64,000 nt of DNA from Pseudomonadota bacterium (GCA_023388175.1 JAEWGT010000017.1:1-64000); one strand, 5' to 3'; counted from the first letter of the stretch, positions 46,777 to 55,634 are shown. The notes: generated by a model not told the origin, from the sequence alone. Program-made: numbers and translations.

Positions 46777-46828
46777 CTGTCACTCCGTAAACCCGGTCGC
46801 GCCACAAGACGCATTTCGTCCAGATCAA

Positions 46829-46844
46829 TGCAAAGGCAGTGCCA
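46829..46844 (-). promoter_or_regulatory. Sigma-54-type promoter candidate of flgE-flgK-flgL
   Basis: Read on the minus strand, TGGCACTGCCTTTGCA matches TGGCACG-N4-TTGCA with a single mismatch and perfect GG-N10-GC spacing. It lies 53-68 bp upstream of the flgE ATG. Confidence 0.72.
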
Positions 46845-47014
46845 ACTGGGCTAGTTATTGATTTTATTGAATTTTCCGCCCATGCCACCTCGAATTGCGG
46901 CGACAAGGCGGCAATAGAGTCCGGGTCGGCAGGCAGATTTTGCCGCCTGCTTGTGAAACCGGGGCCATTCGCGTAAATCGGCTGCTGACCGGGACAAGGA
47001 CCATCCAGACCGCC

Positions 47015-47881
47015 ATGCTGTTTTCCAGCGTCGATGAATTCGTGAAAGCCCCCCACCGCGCCGTGACAGTGTTCGGCATGGCTGGTGTCGGCAAGACGCG
47101 GCTGTCCAATATGCTGCGTGAGAACCACTGGTTCCACTATTCGGCCGATTACCGCATCGGCACCCGCTATATGGGCGAGTTCATCGTCGACAATTTCAAG
47201 CGCGAGGCCATGAAGGTGCCGTTTCTGGCCCAGCTCCTGCGCACAGACTCGATCTATATCTCGTCCAACATCACCTTCGACAATCTCGACCCGCTCTCGA
47301 CCTATCTCGGCACACCCGGCGATCCCAATCGCGGTGGCCTGCCGCTGCCGGAATATCAGCGCCGGCAGGAACAGCACCGCATCGCCGAAATCGCCGCGCT
47401 GGGCGACCTGCCCTATTTCATCGACCGGGCCAAGACGCTTTATGGCTATGACAATTTCATCGCCGATACCGGCGGTTCGCTGATCGAGGTCGTCGACCCA
47501 AGTAATGCCGACGACCCCGTGGTGCGGACGCTGACCGATCACACGGCGCTGATCTATATTCGCGGCACCGAGGAAAATGCTGCGGATCTGGTCAAGCGGT
47601 TCAAGAAGTCGCCCAAGCCGATGTATTACCGGCCTGAATTTCTCATCGAGAAATGGGCCGAATACAAACTGATCCAGGGCATTCACGACGACAACGATGT
47701 CGATCCCGCCGGTTTCGGCGCCTGGGGTTTCGAGGCGTTGCTGCATGATCGCCTGCCCCGCTATCAGGCGCTGGCGGACAATTTCGGCTATGTCGTGGAA
47801 GCATCTGACCTCGCCATTGTCCGCGATGGCGACGAATTCGTCGATCTGGTCGCGGCCGCAATCGAGAAGCGAATGCGCTAG
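47015..47881 (+). CDS. Orphan P-loop ATPase
   Basis: 288 aa. Walker A motif GMAGVGKTRLS close to the N-terminus, then RYMGEFIVDNFKREAMKVPF, a FIADTGGSLIEVVD segment (possible Walker B region, DTGGS) and a C-terminal helical end. It is a soluble protein and resembles small conserved rhizobial ATPases of unknown function; I cannot assign a role. ATG at 47015 (MLFSSVDEF) is preferred because the upstream extension is arginine-rich and non-conserved looking. It lies between the flagellar hook operon and metA, 67 bp before metA. Confidence 0.7.
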   Translation: MLFSSVDEFVKAPHRAVTVFGMAGVGKTRLSNMLRENHWFHYSADYRIGTRYMGEFIVDNFKREAMKVPFLAQLLRTDSIYISSNITFDNLDPLSTYLGTPGDPNRGGLPLPEYQRRQEQHRIAEIAALGDLPYFIDRAKTLYGYDNFIADTGGSLIEVVDPSNADDPVVRTLTDHTALIYIRGTEENAADLVKRFKKSPKPMYYRPEFLIEKWAEYKLIQGIHDDNDVDPAGFGAWGFEALLHDRLPRYQALADNFGYVVEASDLAIVRDGDEFVDLVAAAIEKRMR

Positions 47882-47948
47882 CGCGCCTCCTCAGGGGGCG
47901 CGCCAGAGCTTGAATCGTCATCTCATTGCACCCAGCTAAGAGGCTGTC

Positions 47949-48860
47949 ATGCCTATTCGAATTCCCGATAACCTGCCCGCTCGCAAAACGCTTGAGCAAG
48001 AGGGCGTCTATGTCATGGATTCCAGCCGCGCCGCGCGGCAGGATATTCGCCCGCTTGAGTTTGGCCTGCTCAACCTGATGCCCAACAAGGAGCGCACCGA
48101 GACCCAGTTCACCCGGCTGATCGGCGCCACCCCGCTGCAGATCAATCTCAGCCTCGTGCGCATCACCGAGCACCAGTCCAAGCACACGTCCGAAGAATAC
48201 CTCACCTCCTTCTACCAGACCTGGGAAGAGGTGAAGGAACGCAAGTTCGACGGCTTCATCGTCACTGGCGCGCCCATCGCCAATATCCCGTTTGAAGACG
48301 TCCGCTACTGGCCCGAAATGCTCGAAATCATGGAATGGACGCGCACCAATGTGCACCACACCATGTTCATCTGCTGGGGTGCGCAGGCGGCTTTGCACCA
48401 TTTCCACAATGCGCGCCGCTATCGCATGGACAGCAAGGCCTTCGGCGTGTTCCGGCACAAGATTGTCAAGCCGGGCTCGCCCTGGCTGCGCGGCCTGTCG
48501 GACAGCCCGATGATCCCGGTGTCACGCTACAATGACATCGACAGGGCGAGCATTGGCGACGATCTCGACGTGCTGATCGATAATGACGAACTTGGCCTGT
48601 GCATGCTGGAGCGCAAGGACGGGCGGGCGGTCTATTTCCTCAATCATCTGGAATACGACAACCGCTCCCTCGCCGATGAATATGAGCGCGACCTGGCGGC
48701 GGGTCTGGACACGCCGCCACCGGCCAATCTCTTCCCCAATGGCGACACCAGCCTCGAACCGGAAAACCGCTGGCGCAGCCACGCCCATCTCCTGTTCCAG
48801 AACTGGATCAACGAGATCTACCAGACGACGCCATACAAGCTGGACGAGATCGGCGTCTGA
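47949..48860 (+). CDS. metA: Homoserine O-acyltransferase MetA
   Basis: 303 aa. First committed step of methionine synthesis, acylating homoserine. Catalytic Cys142 is in FICWGAQAA; His233 and Glu235 are in LNHLEYDN. N-terminal LLNLMPNKERTETQFTRLIG is typical. Residue 111, which sets acyl-CoA choice in characterised MetA enzymes (Gly for succinyl, Glu for acetyl), is alanine here (GAPIAN), so the donor is uncertain. Only 67 bp separate it from the upstream ATPase; no convincing SAM riboswitch was found there. Confidence 0.94.
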   Translation: MPIRIPDNLPARKTLEQEGVYVMDSSRAARQDIRPLEFGLLNLMPNKERTETQFTRLIGATPLQINLSLVRITEHQSKHTSEEYLTSFYQTWEEVKERKFDGFIVTGAPIANIPFEDVRYWPEMLEIMEWTRTNVHHTMFICWGAQAALHHFHNARRYRMDSKAFGVFRHKIVKPGSPWLRGLSDSPMIPVSRYNDIDRASIGDDLDVLIDNDELGLCMLERKDGRAVYFLNHLEYDNRSLADEYERDLAAGLDTPPPANLFPNGDTSLEPENRWRSHAHLLFQNWINEIYQTTPYKLDEIGV

Positions 48861-49003
48861 ACGGCGCTCTCCTGAAACAGGTTGATCTCGTCGACATTCA
48901 AGACTTTGCTCTGCCACCAGAGAGCCTCGAACCAGTCCCCTCCCCCTGAGGGGCAGTGCATATTTTGGACGCTTCTGGAGGCACCCGAGTTTCGGCTCCT
49001 GCT

Positions 49004-49129
49004 CTCCCTCCCCCTTGAGGGGAGGGCCGGGGTGGGGGTTCTGCGGTTTCAGAAAACTCCCAGGTCCGAACGGGTTCCTGGATAGTTCAGAACCCCCACC
49101 CTCAATCCCTCCCTTCAAGGGGGAGGGAG
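49004..49129. repeat. Imperfect long inverted repeat in the metA-ycjX intergenic region
   Basis: Left arm 49004-49043 and right arm 49088-49129 are complementary over about 40 bases with a few mismatches and a 2-base length difference (cores CTCCCTCCCCCTTGA and GGGTGGGGGTTCTG). A smaller palindrome (CCCCTCCCCCTGAGGGG) lies just upstream near 48937. The 363 bases between metA and ycjX hold this REP-like element and no gene that I can see. Confidence 0.75.
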
Positions 49130-49223
49130 GCGAAAGAGCACGCCGATCGGTTATCAAATAGACACAACCCTTCCCAAACCGCCCGCCGCTCCCTACGTTG
49201 AAACAACGAACCGGGGACCAAAC

Positions 49224-50675
49224 TTGCCGCAGCCGCCGACCACGATTACCGACGAACTGGGCATCGCCCTGTCCAATCTCGCCGACAGCGCCACCGGCGT
49301 GTTCACACCCACTCTGCGCCTCGGCGTGACCGGGCTCAGCCGGGCCGGCAAGACCATCTTCATCACCGCCCTTGTCCATAACCTGCTGACGCAAGGCCGC
49401 CTGCCCGGCTTCGCGCCTTTGGCCGATGGGCGCTTCATCGGCGCAAAGCTGGCCGAATATCCCGACGCGACCATTCCCCGCTTTGCCTATGAGCAGCACA
49501 TGGCCGCGCTGACGGCCAGTCCGCCAACCTGGCCGGAAAGCACCAGACGCATCTCCCAACTCCGCATCGTGCTGAAGTACCAGTCGGCGAAATGGTGGGC
49601 CGGCATGACCGGCCCGGCGACGCTCAATCTCGACATTGTCGATTATCCCGGTGAATGGCTGCTCGACCTGCCCCTGCTCGGCCTCTCCTTCGCCGAATGG
49701 AGCGCCGAGGCGCTGGAGCGGGCCCGCCAGCCCGGTCACGCGGACGAAGCCCGTGAGTTTCTGGCGGAGCTCGACAGCACCAATATCACCAAGGAAGCCA
49801 ACGATCCGGATGCCGAGCGGCTCGCCCTGGCCTTCACCACCTATCTGCGCCGTTCGCGCGAGCATGGCGCGCTGTCCACGCTGCCACCGGGACGCTTTCT
49901 GTTGCCCGGCGACCTCGAAGGTTCACCCGCCCTCACCTTCGCGCCGCTGCCGCGCCCTTCCGGCGCCACGCGCGGCAACAGCCTCTATGCCATGCTGGAA
50001 AACCGCTACGAGGCCTATAAGGCGCAGGTCATTCGTCCTTTCTTCCGCGATCACTTTGCCCGCCTCGACCGGCAGGTCGTGCTGGTGGACACGTTGCGGG
50101 CCCTCAATGCCGGACCTGCGGCGGTCAGCGATCTCGAAGTGGCACTCAGTGCCGTCCTGGCCTGCTTCCGGCAGGGCGAGGCCAATCCGCTGCTCCGCCC
50201 CTTCTCCCGCCGCATCGACCGTATTCTCTTTGCCGCCACCAAGGCAGACCATGTCCATCACACCAGCCACGACCGGCTGGAAGCGATCCTCAATCGCCTT
50301 GTGGCCAATGCCGGCAAACGCGCCCGCTTCGCTGGAGCCGAGACCCGGTCCATCGCCATGGCCGGCATTCGCGCCACCAGCGAAGGCAGTGTCCGTGAGA
50401 ATGGGGAAACCCTGCCGGCCCTGATTGGCACCCCGCTCAAGGGTGAGGTTCTCGATGGCTCGACCTACGATGGCAAAACCGAAATCGCGCTATTTCCCGG
50501 TGACTTGCCGGAGCGGCCGGATTCGCTGTTCGAGGATGGAACGCCGGTTGCGCTGAATTTCCTCCGCTTCACCCCGCCGCAGAAGCTGGAGCGCAATACC
50601 GCGGGCGAACCGGTGCTGCCTCATATTCGCCTCGACCGGGCGCTCGACTATCTCATCGGAGACTGGATGGCATGA
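49224..50675 (+). CDS. ycjX: YcjX-family P-loop protein
   Basis: 483 aa. P-loop GLSRAGKT at about residues 37-44; the family core follows with IVDYPGEWLLDLPLLGLSFA, RPFFRDHFARLDRQVVLVD and ILFAATKADHVHH. YcjX proteins are stress-associated GTPase-like proteins of unknown function, paired with the membrane protein YcjF. The likely start is TTG 49224 (after CCGGGGACC); no ATG lies before the conserved region. It overlaps the ycjF-like gene by 4 nt. Confidence 0.88.
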   Translation: MPQPPTTITDELGIALSNLADSATGVFTPTLRLGVTGLSRAGKTIFITALVHNLLTQGRLPGFAPLADGRFIGAKLAEYPDATIPRFAYEQHMAALTASPPTWPESTRRISQLRIVLKYQSAKWWAGMTGPATLNLDIVDYPGEWLLDLPLLGLSFAEWSAEALERARQPGHADEAREFLAELDSTNITKEANDPDAERLALAFTTYLRRSREHGALSTLPPGRFLLPGDLEGSPALTFAPLPRPSGATRGNSLYAMLENRYEAYKAQVIRPFFRDHFARLDRQVVLVDTLRALNAGPAAVSDLEVALSAVLACFRQGEANPLLRPFSRRIDRILFAATKADHVHHTSHDRLEAILNRLVANAGKRARFAGAETRSIAMAGIRATSEGSVRENGETLPALIGTPLKGEVLDGSTYDGKTEIALFPGDLPERPDSLFEDGTPVALNFLRFTPPQKLERNTAGEPVLPHIRLDRALDYLIGDWMA

Positions 50676-51694
50676 AGCGGCCCGTCGCGCACACGATCAC
50701 CCGTTCCGGGGACAATGTGGAGGTCAGCCGCGCGCCGCGCGCCTTCACCGCCGATCGGGCGGAAGTCGCCGAGGTTAATTTCGACCCCGAGCCCGATGCA
50801 GAACTGGTGGCACCCCCACCCCGCCGCATGGGCTGGATTGGCAAGCTGGCCTGGACCAGCGGCGGCATTCTCGTTTCGGCCGGTCTTGGCCTTGCCGCCG
50901 ACCGGCTCATCCGTGACCTTTTCGCCAGCAATGAATATCTCGGCTATATCGGCGTGGGTGTCCTCGGGGCGTTCATCATCGCTATCCTGGCCCTGGTCAC
51001 GCGCGAATTTCTGGCCCTGCGCCGCCTCCGTGTGCTGGACGCGCTCAAGGCCGACGCCGCCCGCGCTTTGGCAGACAATGATCGCAAACGTGCCGGGATG
51101 GTCGTTGACCACCTCAATGGCGTCTATGCCGCCCGCGCCGATCTCGCTGCGGCCCGGGAGAAGGTGAACGGCCACCTGCCCAGCCTCTTCGATGGCCATG
51201 AAGTCATCCGCCTTGCCGAGCGCAGCCTCATGGCCCCGCTCGACGCCCGCGCCAAGGCCCTCACCGCCGCCTCTGCCCGCCGCGTGGCTCTGGTCACCGC
51301 CGTTTCGCCCCGCGCCCTCATAGACATCGCCTTCGTCATCTATGAAAGCATCCGGCTGGCCGGCGCCATCGCCGCGCTTTATGGCGCAAGACCAGGCTTT
51401 TTCGGCTTCATCCGGTTGTCCGGCGCTGTCCTCGCCCATCTCGCCGTCACCGGCGGCCTTGTGCTCACGGATGGTGTGGTGGAACAGCTCGTCGGTCAGG
51501 GCCTGGCGGCCAAGCTCTCAGCCCGGCTGGGCGAAGGCGTCGTCAACGGCCTCATGACCGTACGCGTCGGCATCGCCGCCATGCGCGTCGTTCGCCCCCT
51601 CACCTTTGAAACGCTGACCCAGCCCAGTGTGCGGGATTTTATTCCAGAACTGATCAAGGTCACACAGGATGCCGGCAAGGGCTCAGGCGGCTAG
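50672..51694 (+). CDS. ycjF: YcjF-family (DUF697) inner-membrane protein
   Basis: 340 aa. A polar N-terminal region, two membrane helices (IGKLAWTSGGILVSAGLGLA and YIGVGVLGAFIIAILALVTR), then a DUF697-like C-terminal domain (SPRALIDIAFVIYESIRLAG; FGFIRLSGAVLAHLAVTGGL). Partner of YcjX; the ATGA overlap supports coupling. Its 3' end overlaps that of the convergent EAL gene by 12 bases. Confidence 0.88.
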   Translation: MKRPVAHTITRSGDNVEVSRAPRAFTADRAEVAEVNFDPEPDAELVAPPPRRMGWIGKLAWTSGGILVSAGLGLAADRLIRDLFASNEYLGYIGVGVLGAFIIAILALVTREFLALRRLRVLDALKADAARALADNDRKRAGMVVDHLNGVYAARADLAAAREKVNGHLPSLFDGHEVIRLAERSLMAPLDARAKALTAASARRVALVTAVSPRALIDIAFVIYESIRLAGAIAALYGARPGFFGFIRLSGAVLAHLAVTGGLVLTDGVVEQLVGQGLAAKLSARLGEGVVNGLMTVRVGIAAMRVVRPLTFETLTQPSVRDFIPELIKVTQDAGKGSGG

Positions 51695-52492
51695 CGCCAG
51701 CTGTTCGGACGAGGCGAAGGCCTCGATCTGCGGCTTGGCGAAGTAATAGCCCTGAAAGAGGTTGATCCCGGCACCGCGCAGCGTCAACAGTTCGGCTTCC
51801 GTTTCCACGCCCTCGGCCAGCACCTCGATATCGAGCTGGCGCGCAATGCTGACGATCCCGGCAACGATAACCTGGCGGGCGGGCGAAGTGTCCACACCGC
51901 GCAGCAGGTCCATGTCGATCTTGATGAGATCGGGCTGGAACTTGGCCAGCAGCCCAAGGCCAGCATAGCCGGCACCGAAATCATCCAGCGCCGTCATGAA
52001 GCCCATACGCTTGTACTCGGCCACGATATTGGCGACATGGGCCGCATCGGCCATGTGCTCGTTCTCGGTGAATTCGAACATCAGCCGCGTGGGATTGAAG
52101 CGGGTGCGGGCAGCAGCCGCAAGCGTGGCGCGAATGCAGGCGCGCGGTTCATAGACGGCATTGGGCATGAAGTTGATCGAGAGCCGCGCATCCGAGGCTT
52201 CGGGCAGGAATTGTCCCGCCAGCTCGATGGCCTTGACCCGGCAGGCCTGGTCGAAAACGTAGCGGTTGGCATCAGTGACGGCGGAGAGGACCGAAGCTGC
52301 CCCCTGGCCGTCCACCCCGCGCACAAGAGCCTCGTAGCCCCAGATGCGCTGGGCACCCATGTCGACGATGGGATGAAAGGCCATTGTGAAGGGCAACGGA
52401 AATTCGTCGCCGTCGCGGCAGCCCTGGCAACCTGTGCCCATTTGATAACCTATGTTACTATAGAATAAGGAAATTTCCTCATCCTGCAGCAA
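51683..52492 (-). CDS. EAL-domain cyclic-di-GMP phosphodiesterase
   Basis: 269 aa, essentially one EAL domain. Active-site motifs appear intact: GYEALVRG, INFMPN, FEFTENE, ALDDFGAGYAGL, IKIDMDLL, LAEGVETEAE and QGYYFAKP. It would hydrolyse c-di-GMP in the cytoplasm, favouring motility over attachment. A short N-terminal segment contains CQGC (residues 22-25), a possible metal or redox site. No sensor domain is fused. A role with the nearby flagellar or curli genes is inference. Confidence 0.88.
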   Translation of the reverse strand: MLQDEEISLFYSNIGYQMGTGCQGCRDGDEFPLPFTMAFHPIVDMGAQRIWGYEALVRGVDGQGAASVLSAVTDANRYVFDQACRVKAIELAGQFLPEASDARLSINFMPNAVYEPRACIRATLAAAARTRFNPTRLMFEFTENEHMADAAHVANIVAEYKRMGFMTALDDFGAGYAGLGLLAKFQPDLIKIDMDLLRGVDTSPARQVIVAGIVSIARQLDIEVLAEGVETEAELLTLRGAGINLFQGYYFAKPQIEAFASSEQLALAA

Positions 52493-52529
52493 CAGGCCTT
52501 AATGCATCGCCAATGACGATGACTTGTGA

Positions 52530-52850
52530 TCAGTCCTTGGCCGCGCTCGGTGCCAGCGTCAGCTTGAGCCCGTCAAGGGCATCGGAACAGAGGATCTGGC
52601 AGCTCAACCGCGAGTTGGACTTCACATCGCCCACGCTGTCGAGCATGTCCTCCTCCTCGTCGCTCGGCGCACCAACGGCATCAAGCCAATCCGCATCCAC
52701 ATAGCAATGGCAGGTTGCGCAGCTCAGCGCGCCCCCGCATTCGGCCTTGATGTTGAGACCCCAGTCGCGGATCACCTCCATCACGCGCCAGCCCTCGAGC
52801 CCTTCGAGCTCGTGCACGTCGCCAGCCTGGTCGGTAACGATGATCTTCAT
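52530..52850 (-). CDS. Adrenodoxin-type [2Fe-2S] ferredoxin
   Basis: 106 aa. Cluster cysteines in C-x5-C-x2-C spacing at 38, 44 and 47 (AECGGALSCATC) and Cys84 (RLSCQI), with the acidic EEEDMLD partner-binding stretch. An electron carrier; the reductase gene upstream (53027-54052, same strand) is a likely partner. A similar ferredoxin is found at 59193. Confidence 0.92.
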   Translation of the reverse strand: MKIIVTDQAGDVHELEGLEGWRVMEVIRDWGLNIKAECGGALSCATCHCYVDADWLDAVGAPSDEEEDMLDSVGDVKSNSRLSCQILCSDALDGLKLTLAPSAAKD

Positions 52851-52931
52851 GGAAAGCGCTCCTCAACAGCGCGATGGGGATAGCGTTCTTGCGATGGGGC
52901 GGCAAGTCTCGCGCGCCAGAACTTTCGTCTA

Positions 52932-53006
52932 TCGTCACCACCGGGCTTGTCCCGGTGGTCCATGCGGAGGCGAGATGGATTGTCGGGACAAGCCCGGCAA
53001 TGACGA
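52932..53006 (-). repeat. 75-bp dispersed double-palindrome element, copy 2
   Basis: The reverse complement is almost identical to 6563-6637 (a few substitutions over 75 bases). It lies between the ferredoxin and ferredoxin reductase genes. Confidence 0.85.
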
Positions 53007-53026
53007 CGGACGGGATAATGTGCGCG

Positions 53027-54052
53027 TCAGGCCACGCCGAGCTTTTTCTGCAGCTTGGTGCTGGACGTCGTGTACTGGAACACCACCCGCTCGCCGGGCG
53101 AGACGATGGCCTTGGCCGCCTGCGCCATCAGCGCCGCTTCATGGAAGCCGGACAGGATCAGCTTGAGCTTGCCCGGGTAATAATTGATATCGCCGATGGC
53201 GAAGATACCCGGCACCGAGGTCTCGAACTTTTCTGTATCGACGACGATCGTATTGTCGTTGAGCTCCAGCCCCCAATCAGCCACCGGGCCGAGCTTCATG
53301 GTGAGACCAAAGAAGGGCAGCAGGCGCGTTGCGGGAATGGAGAGATCGCCGGCCTCGGTCGCAAGATGCACATGGTTGATCTGCCCGTTTTCGCCGTCGA
53401 GCTTGGCGATCTGGCCGAGCTGGAAATTGACCTTACCCTCGGCCACAAGTTCCTTCATCTTGTTGACCGAAGCCGGCGCGGCCTTGAAGGCGTCGCGGCG
53501 ATGCACAAGCGTCAGGGTGCGCACAATCGGCGCCAGATTCAGCGTCCAGTCCAGCGCCGAGTCACCGCCGCCGACAATCACCACGTCCTGGTCGCGGAAG
53601 TCTTCCATCTTGCGGACGGCATAGAATACCGACTTGTTTTCATACTGTTCGATATCGGCCACGGGCGGGCGCTTTGGCTGGAACGAGCCACCGCCTGCCG
53701 CGATCACCACGACCTTGGTGAAAAATGTCTCGTCGGCATCGGTCTGCAGCTTAAACGAGCCGTCCTCCAGCTTCTCGATGGAATTGACCATGCGCGAGAA
53801 GTGAAATTCGGGCGAAAACGGCGCAATCTGCGCCATCAGATTATCGGTCAGCTGCTGCCCTGTGACCACCGGAAAGCCTGGAATGTCATAGATCGGCTTT
53901 TCAGGATACAGCTCTGCGCACTGCCCGCCGGCGCGGTCCAGAATGTCGATGAAGTGACATTTGATATCGAGCAGCCCGAGTTCAAAGGCCGCGAACAGCC
54001 CGCAAGGGCCCGCGCCGATAACGACAACGTCGGTGGTGATCTCAGTGCTCAT
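53027..54052 (-). CDS. Ferredoxin/flavodoxin--NADP+ reductase, thioredoxin-reductase-like
   Basis: 341 aa. FAD-binding VVVIGAGPCGLFAAFELG at the N-terminus and an NADP-binding VVIVGGGDSALDW in the middle, then GIFAIGDINYYPG near the C-terminus. It lacks the redox-active CxxC of thioredoxin reductases, so it belongs to the YumC-type ferredoxin reductases. The ATG at 54052 (MSTEITTD) is preferred; ATGs at 54061 and 54076 are possible. It probably supplies electrons to the adjacent ferredoxin and perhaps to sulfite reductase. Confidence 0.92.
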   Translation of the reverse strand: MSTEITTDVVVIGAGPCGLFAAFELGLLDIKCHFIDILDRAGGQCAELYPEKPIYDIPGFPVVTGQQLTDNLMAQIAPFSPEFHFSRMVNSIEKLEDGSFKLQTDADETFFTKVVVIAAGGGSFQPKRPPVADIEQYENKSVFYAVRKMEDFRDQDVVIVGGGDSALDWTLNLAPIVRTLTLVHRRDAFKAAPASVNKMKELVAEGKVNFQLGQIAKLDGENGQINHVHLATEAGDLSIPATRLLPFFGLTMKLGPVADWGLELNDNTIVVDTEKFETSVPGIFAIGDINYYPGKLKLILSGFHEAALMAQAAKAIVSPGERVVFQYTTSSTKLQKKLGVA

Positions 54053-54196
54053 TCTCTTCATGTCCAAGCTGCCCAAGGCGCCCTGACTGCCCCGGTGTCA
54101 TTCCCGTCAAAGCAGGAATCTCTGTTTAGGAAAACCGGGCCGCCCGCTTTCGCGGCAACAACCCGATGGTAATATGATAAACGCGATCCACTTACC

Positions 54197-55471
54197 TTAG
54201 GAAACGCGGCGAAGGAAGGGGCGAGTGCCCAAAGGTATCTCGGTGACACCCACCGGCTGATAGAAAACAGCGACTTCCGGCAGGCGATTTTCGATCAGCG
54301 CCTCCCGGGTCGGCTCGTGCGTCACCACCAGCGCATTGATGCCACAACGGCGCATCAGCGGAATCTGATCCTGCAGAACATCGCCTACAGCCCTGATTTC
54401 CCCGGCATATTTGAAACGCTCTACCAAAAGGCGGGCCGTCGAATAGCCGCGCCCGTCGGAGAATGCCGGGAACCTGACGGCTACGGAGGCGAAGCGGCTG
54501 AGATCATCAGCCACGTCTTCGACCTTTTCGCCCGGCGACACCAGCAACCCAAGCGGGTGCGGATTAGCCAGGAATTCGGCGCGATTGGCGAGGAAGACCG
54601 GCAGCGGCACATGCACATAGCGCGCTTCGGACGGATTGGCGCCGTCTTCCCAGTCCTTGAACGGATCGGCGATGAACGCACCGTCTTTCCAGAGCGTATG
54701 GCGGTTTGCAGCTTTCATCGGATTGGCGATCGCTCCACTGAAGTCATAATGGATGCCGCATTCCTTCTTGTTAAGGCCGCGCCACCGTCCGGCGCGCGGG
54801 TCTTCACCCTCGGCAACAATCGAGGTGCAGGGCGCGCAGCCAATGGACTTGTAGCCTTTGGCATAGAGCGGATGCTCGGGCAAGCTATGCTTCTGGCGGT
54901 ATTCCACGACATCGGCATCGGTGAAATAGGCCAGCGGATTGACCTTGATGCGATCATCGCTGGTCAACTCAAAATGCGGCAGCACGCCACGTTCTTTGGT
55001 CTGATACCGCTTCCGGCCCGTAACCCAGCCGCCATATTGCTCGGTGATTGGCTCAAGCGGTTCCGTCTTGCGGATATGGCAGCAGGAATCCGGGTCATTT
55101 TCCCACAGATCGCCGTTCGGATCGAACCGCAGGATGTCTTTCGGATCGGGATGAATGGCGTGGATATTGAGCAGGCCAAACTGCTTTTTCAGCGTCTCGA
55201 CATAGGCGAGCGTCTCGGGGAAATGCTTGCCGGTTTCGAGGAAATAGACCGGCATGGACGGGTCCACCTGCGCCACCATATGCAGCAGCACCGCCGAATC
55301 CGCGCCGAACGACGACACGATGGCCAGATCCCCGGCCAACACATCGCTGACAGCATAGCGCAGCACGCCGAGAGCATCCATCTCATCGAACATGCCATTG
55401 AGCGCGAGAATGCCCAGCGCCCTCAGCTTGTCATTGGCTACAGGCACCGAAGCGAGTTTAGGCATGGCCAT
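54197..55471 (-). CDS. cysH: APS reductase CysH fused to a DUF934 domain
   Basis: 424 aa. Residues 1-250 are an assimilatory adenylylsulfate reductase: SSFGADSAVLL (nucleotide loop), DPDSCCHIRKTEPL (Cys130-Cys131), SIGCAPCTS (Cys212, Cys215) and catalytic KKECGIHY (Cys238). The CC plus CxxC set marks the [4Fe-4S] APS-specific type. Residues 257-424 are a DUF934 domain (HTLWKDGAFIADPFKDW; AVRFPAFSDGRGYSTARLLV; VGDVLQDQIPLMRRCGINAL), normally encoded by a separate gene next to cysI and cysH. The ATG at 55471 has GGAG 9 nt upstream. Last gene of the cysG operon, after a palindromic spacer. Confidence 0.92.
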   Translation of the reverse strand: MAMPKLASVPVANDKLRALGILALNGMFDEMDALGVLRYAVSDVLAGDLAIVSSFGADSAVLLHMVAQVDPSMPVYFLETGKHFPETLAYVETLKKQFGLLNIHAIHPDPKDILRFDPNGDLWENDPDSCCHIRKTEPLEPITEQYGGWVTGRKRYQTKERGVLPHFELTSDDRIKVNPLAYFTDADVVEYRQKHSLPEHPLYAKGYKSIGCAPCTSIVAEGEDPRAGRWRGLNKKECGIHYDFSGAIANPMKAANRHTLWKDGAFIADPFKDWEDGANPSEARYVHVPLPVFLANRAEFLANPHPLGLLVSPGEKVEDVADDLSRFASVAVRFPAFSDGRGYSTARLLVERFKYAGEIRAVGDVLQDQIPLMRRCGINALVVTHEPTREALIENRLPEVAVFYQPVGVTEIPLGTRPFLRRVS

Positions 55472-55490
55472 TTTGGTGCACTCCGTCTTC

Positions 55491-55634
55491 CCTTCTCCCC
55501 TCGCGGGAGAAGGTGCCCCGAAGGGGCGGATGAGGGGTCTGCGATTTTCCACCAAGCGCAGAGGATGCGGCGAGAAACCCCTCACCCGTCTCGCGCTGCG
55601 CGCGATCCACCCTCTCCCGCAGGGGGAGAGGGGA
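55491..55634. repeat. Palindromic intergenic element inside the cys operon
   Basis: Two GC-rich palindromes, CCTTCTCCCCTCGCGGGAGA-like (55491-55539) and a CCCTCACCC...CTCTCCCGCAGGGGGAGAGG-like arm (55577-55634), face each other with complementary GGGGT/ACCCC inner ends. It fills the gap between cysI and cysH and resembles dispersed elements common in Hyphomicrobiales (inference). Confidence 0.7.

Noticed and set aside
44455..46854. Open frame of 799 codons antisense to flgE
   Set aside because: Shadow frame of the hook gene, with no recognisable domain.
47882..47948. Possible SAM-II riboswitch before metA (a GCTAAGAGG stretch)
   Set aside because: The conserved pairing core and the rest of the SAM-II consensus are missing, and the leader is only 67 nt.
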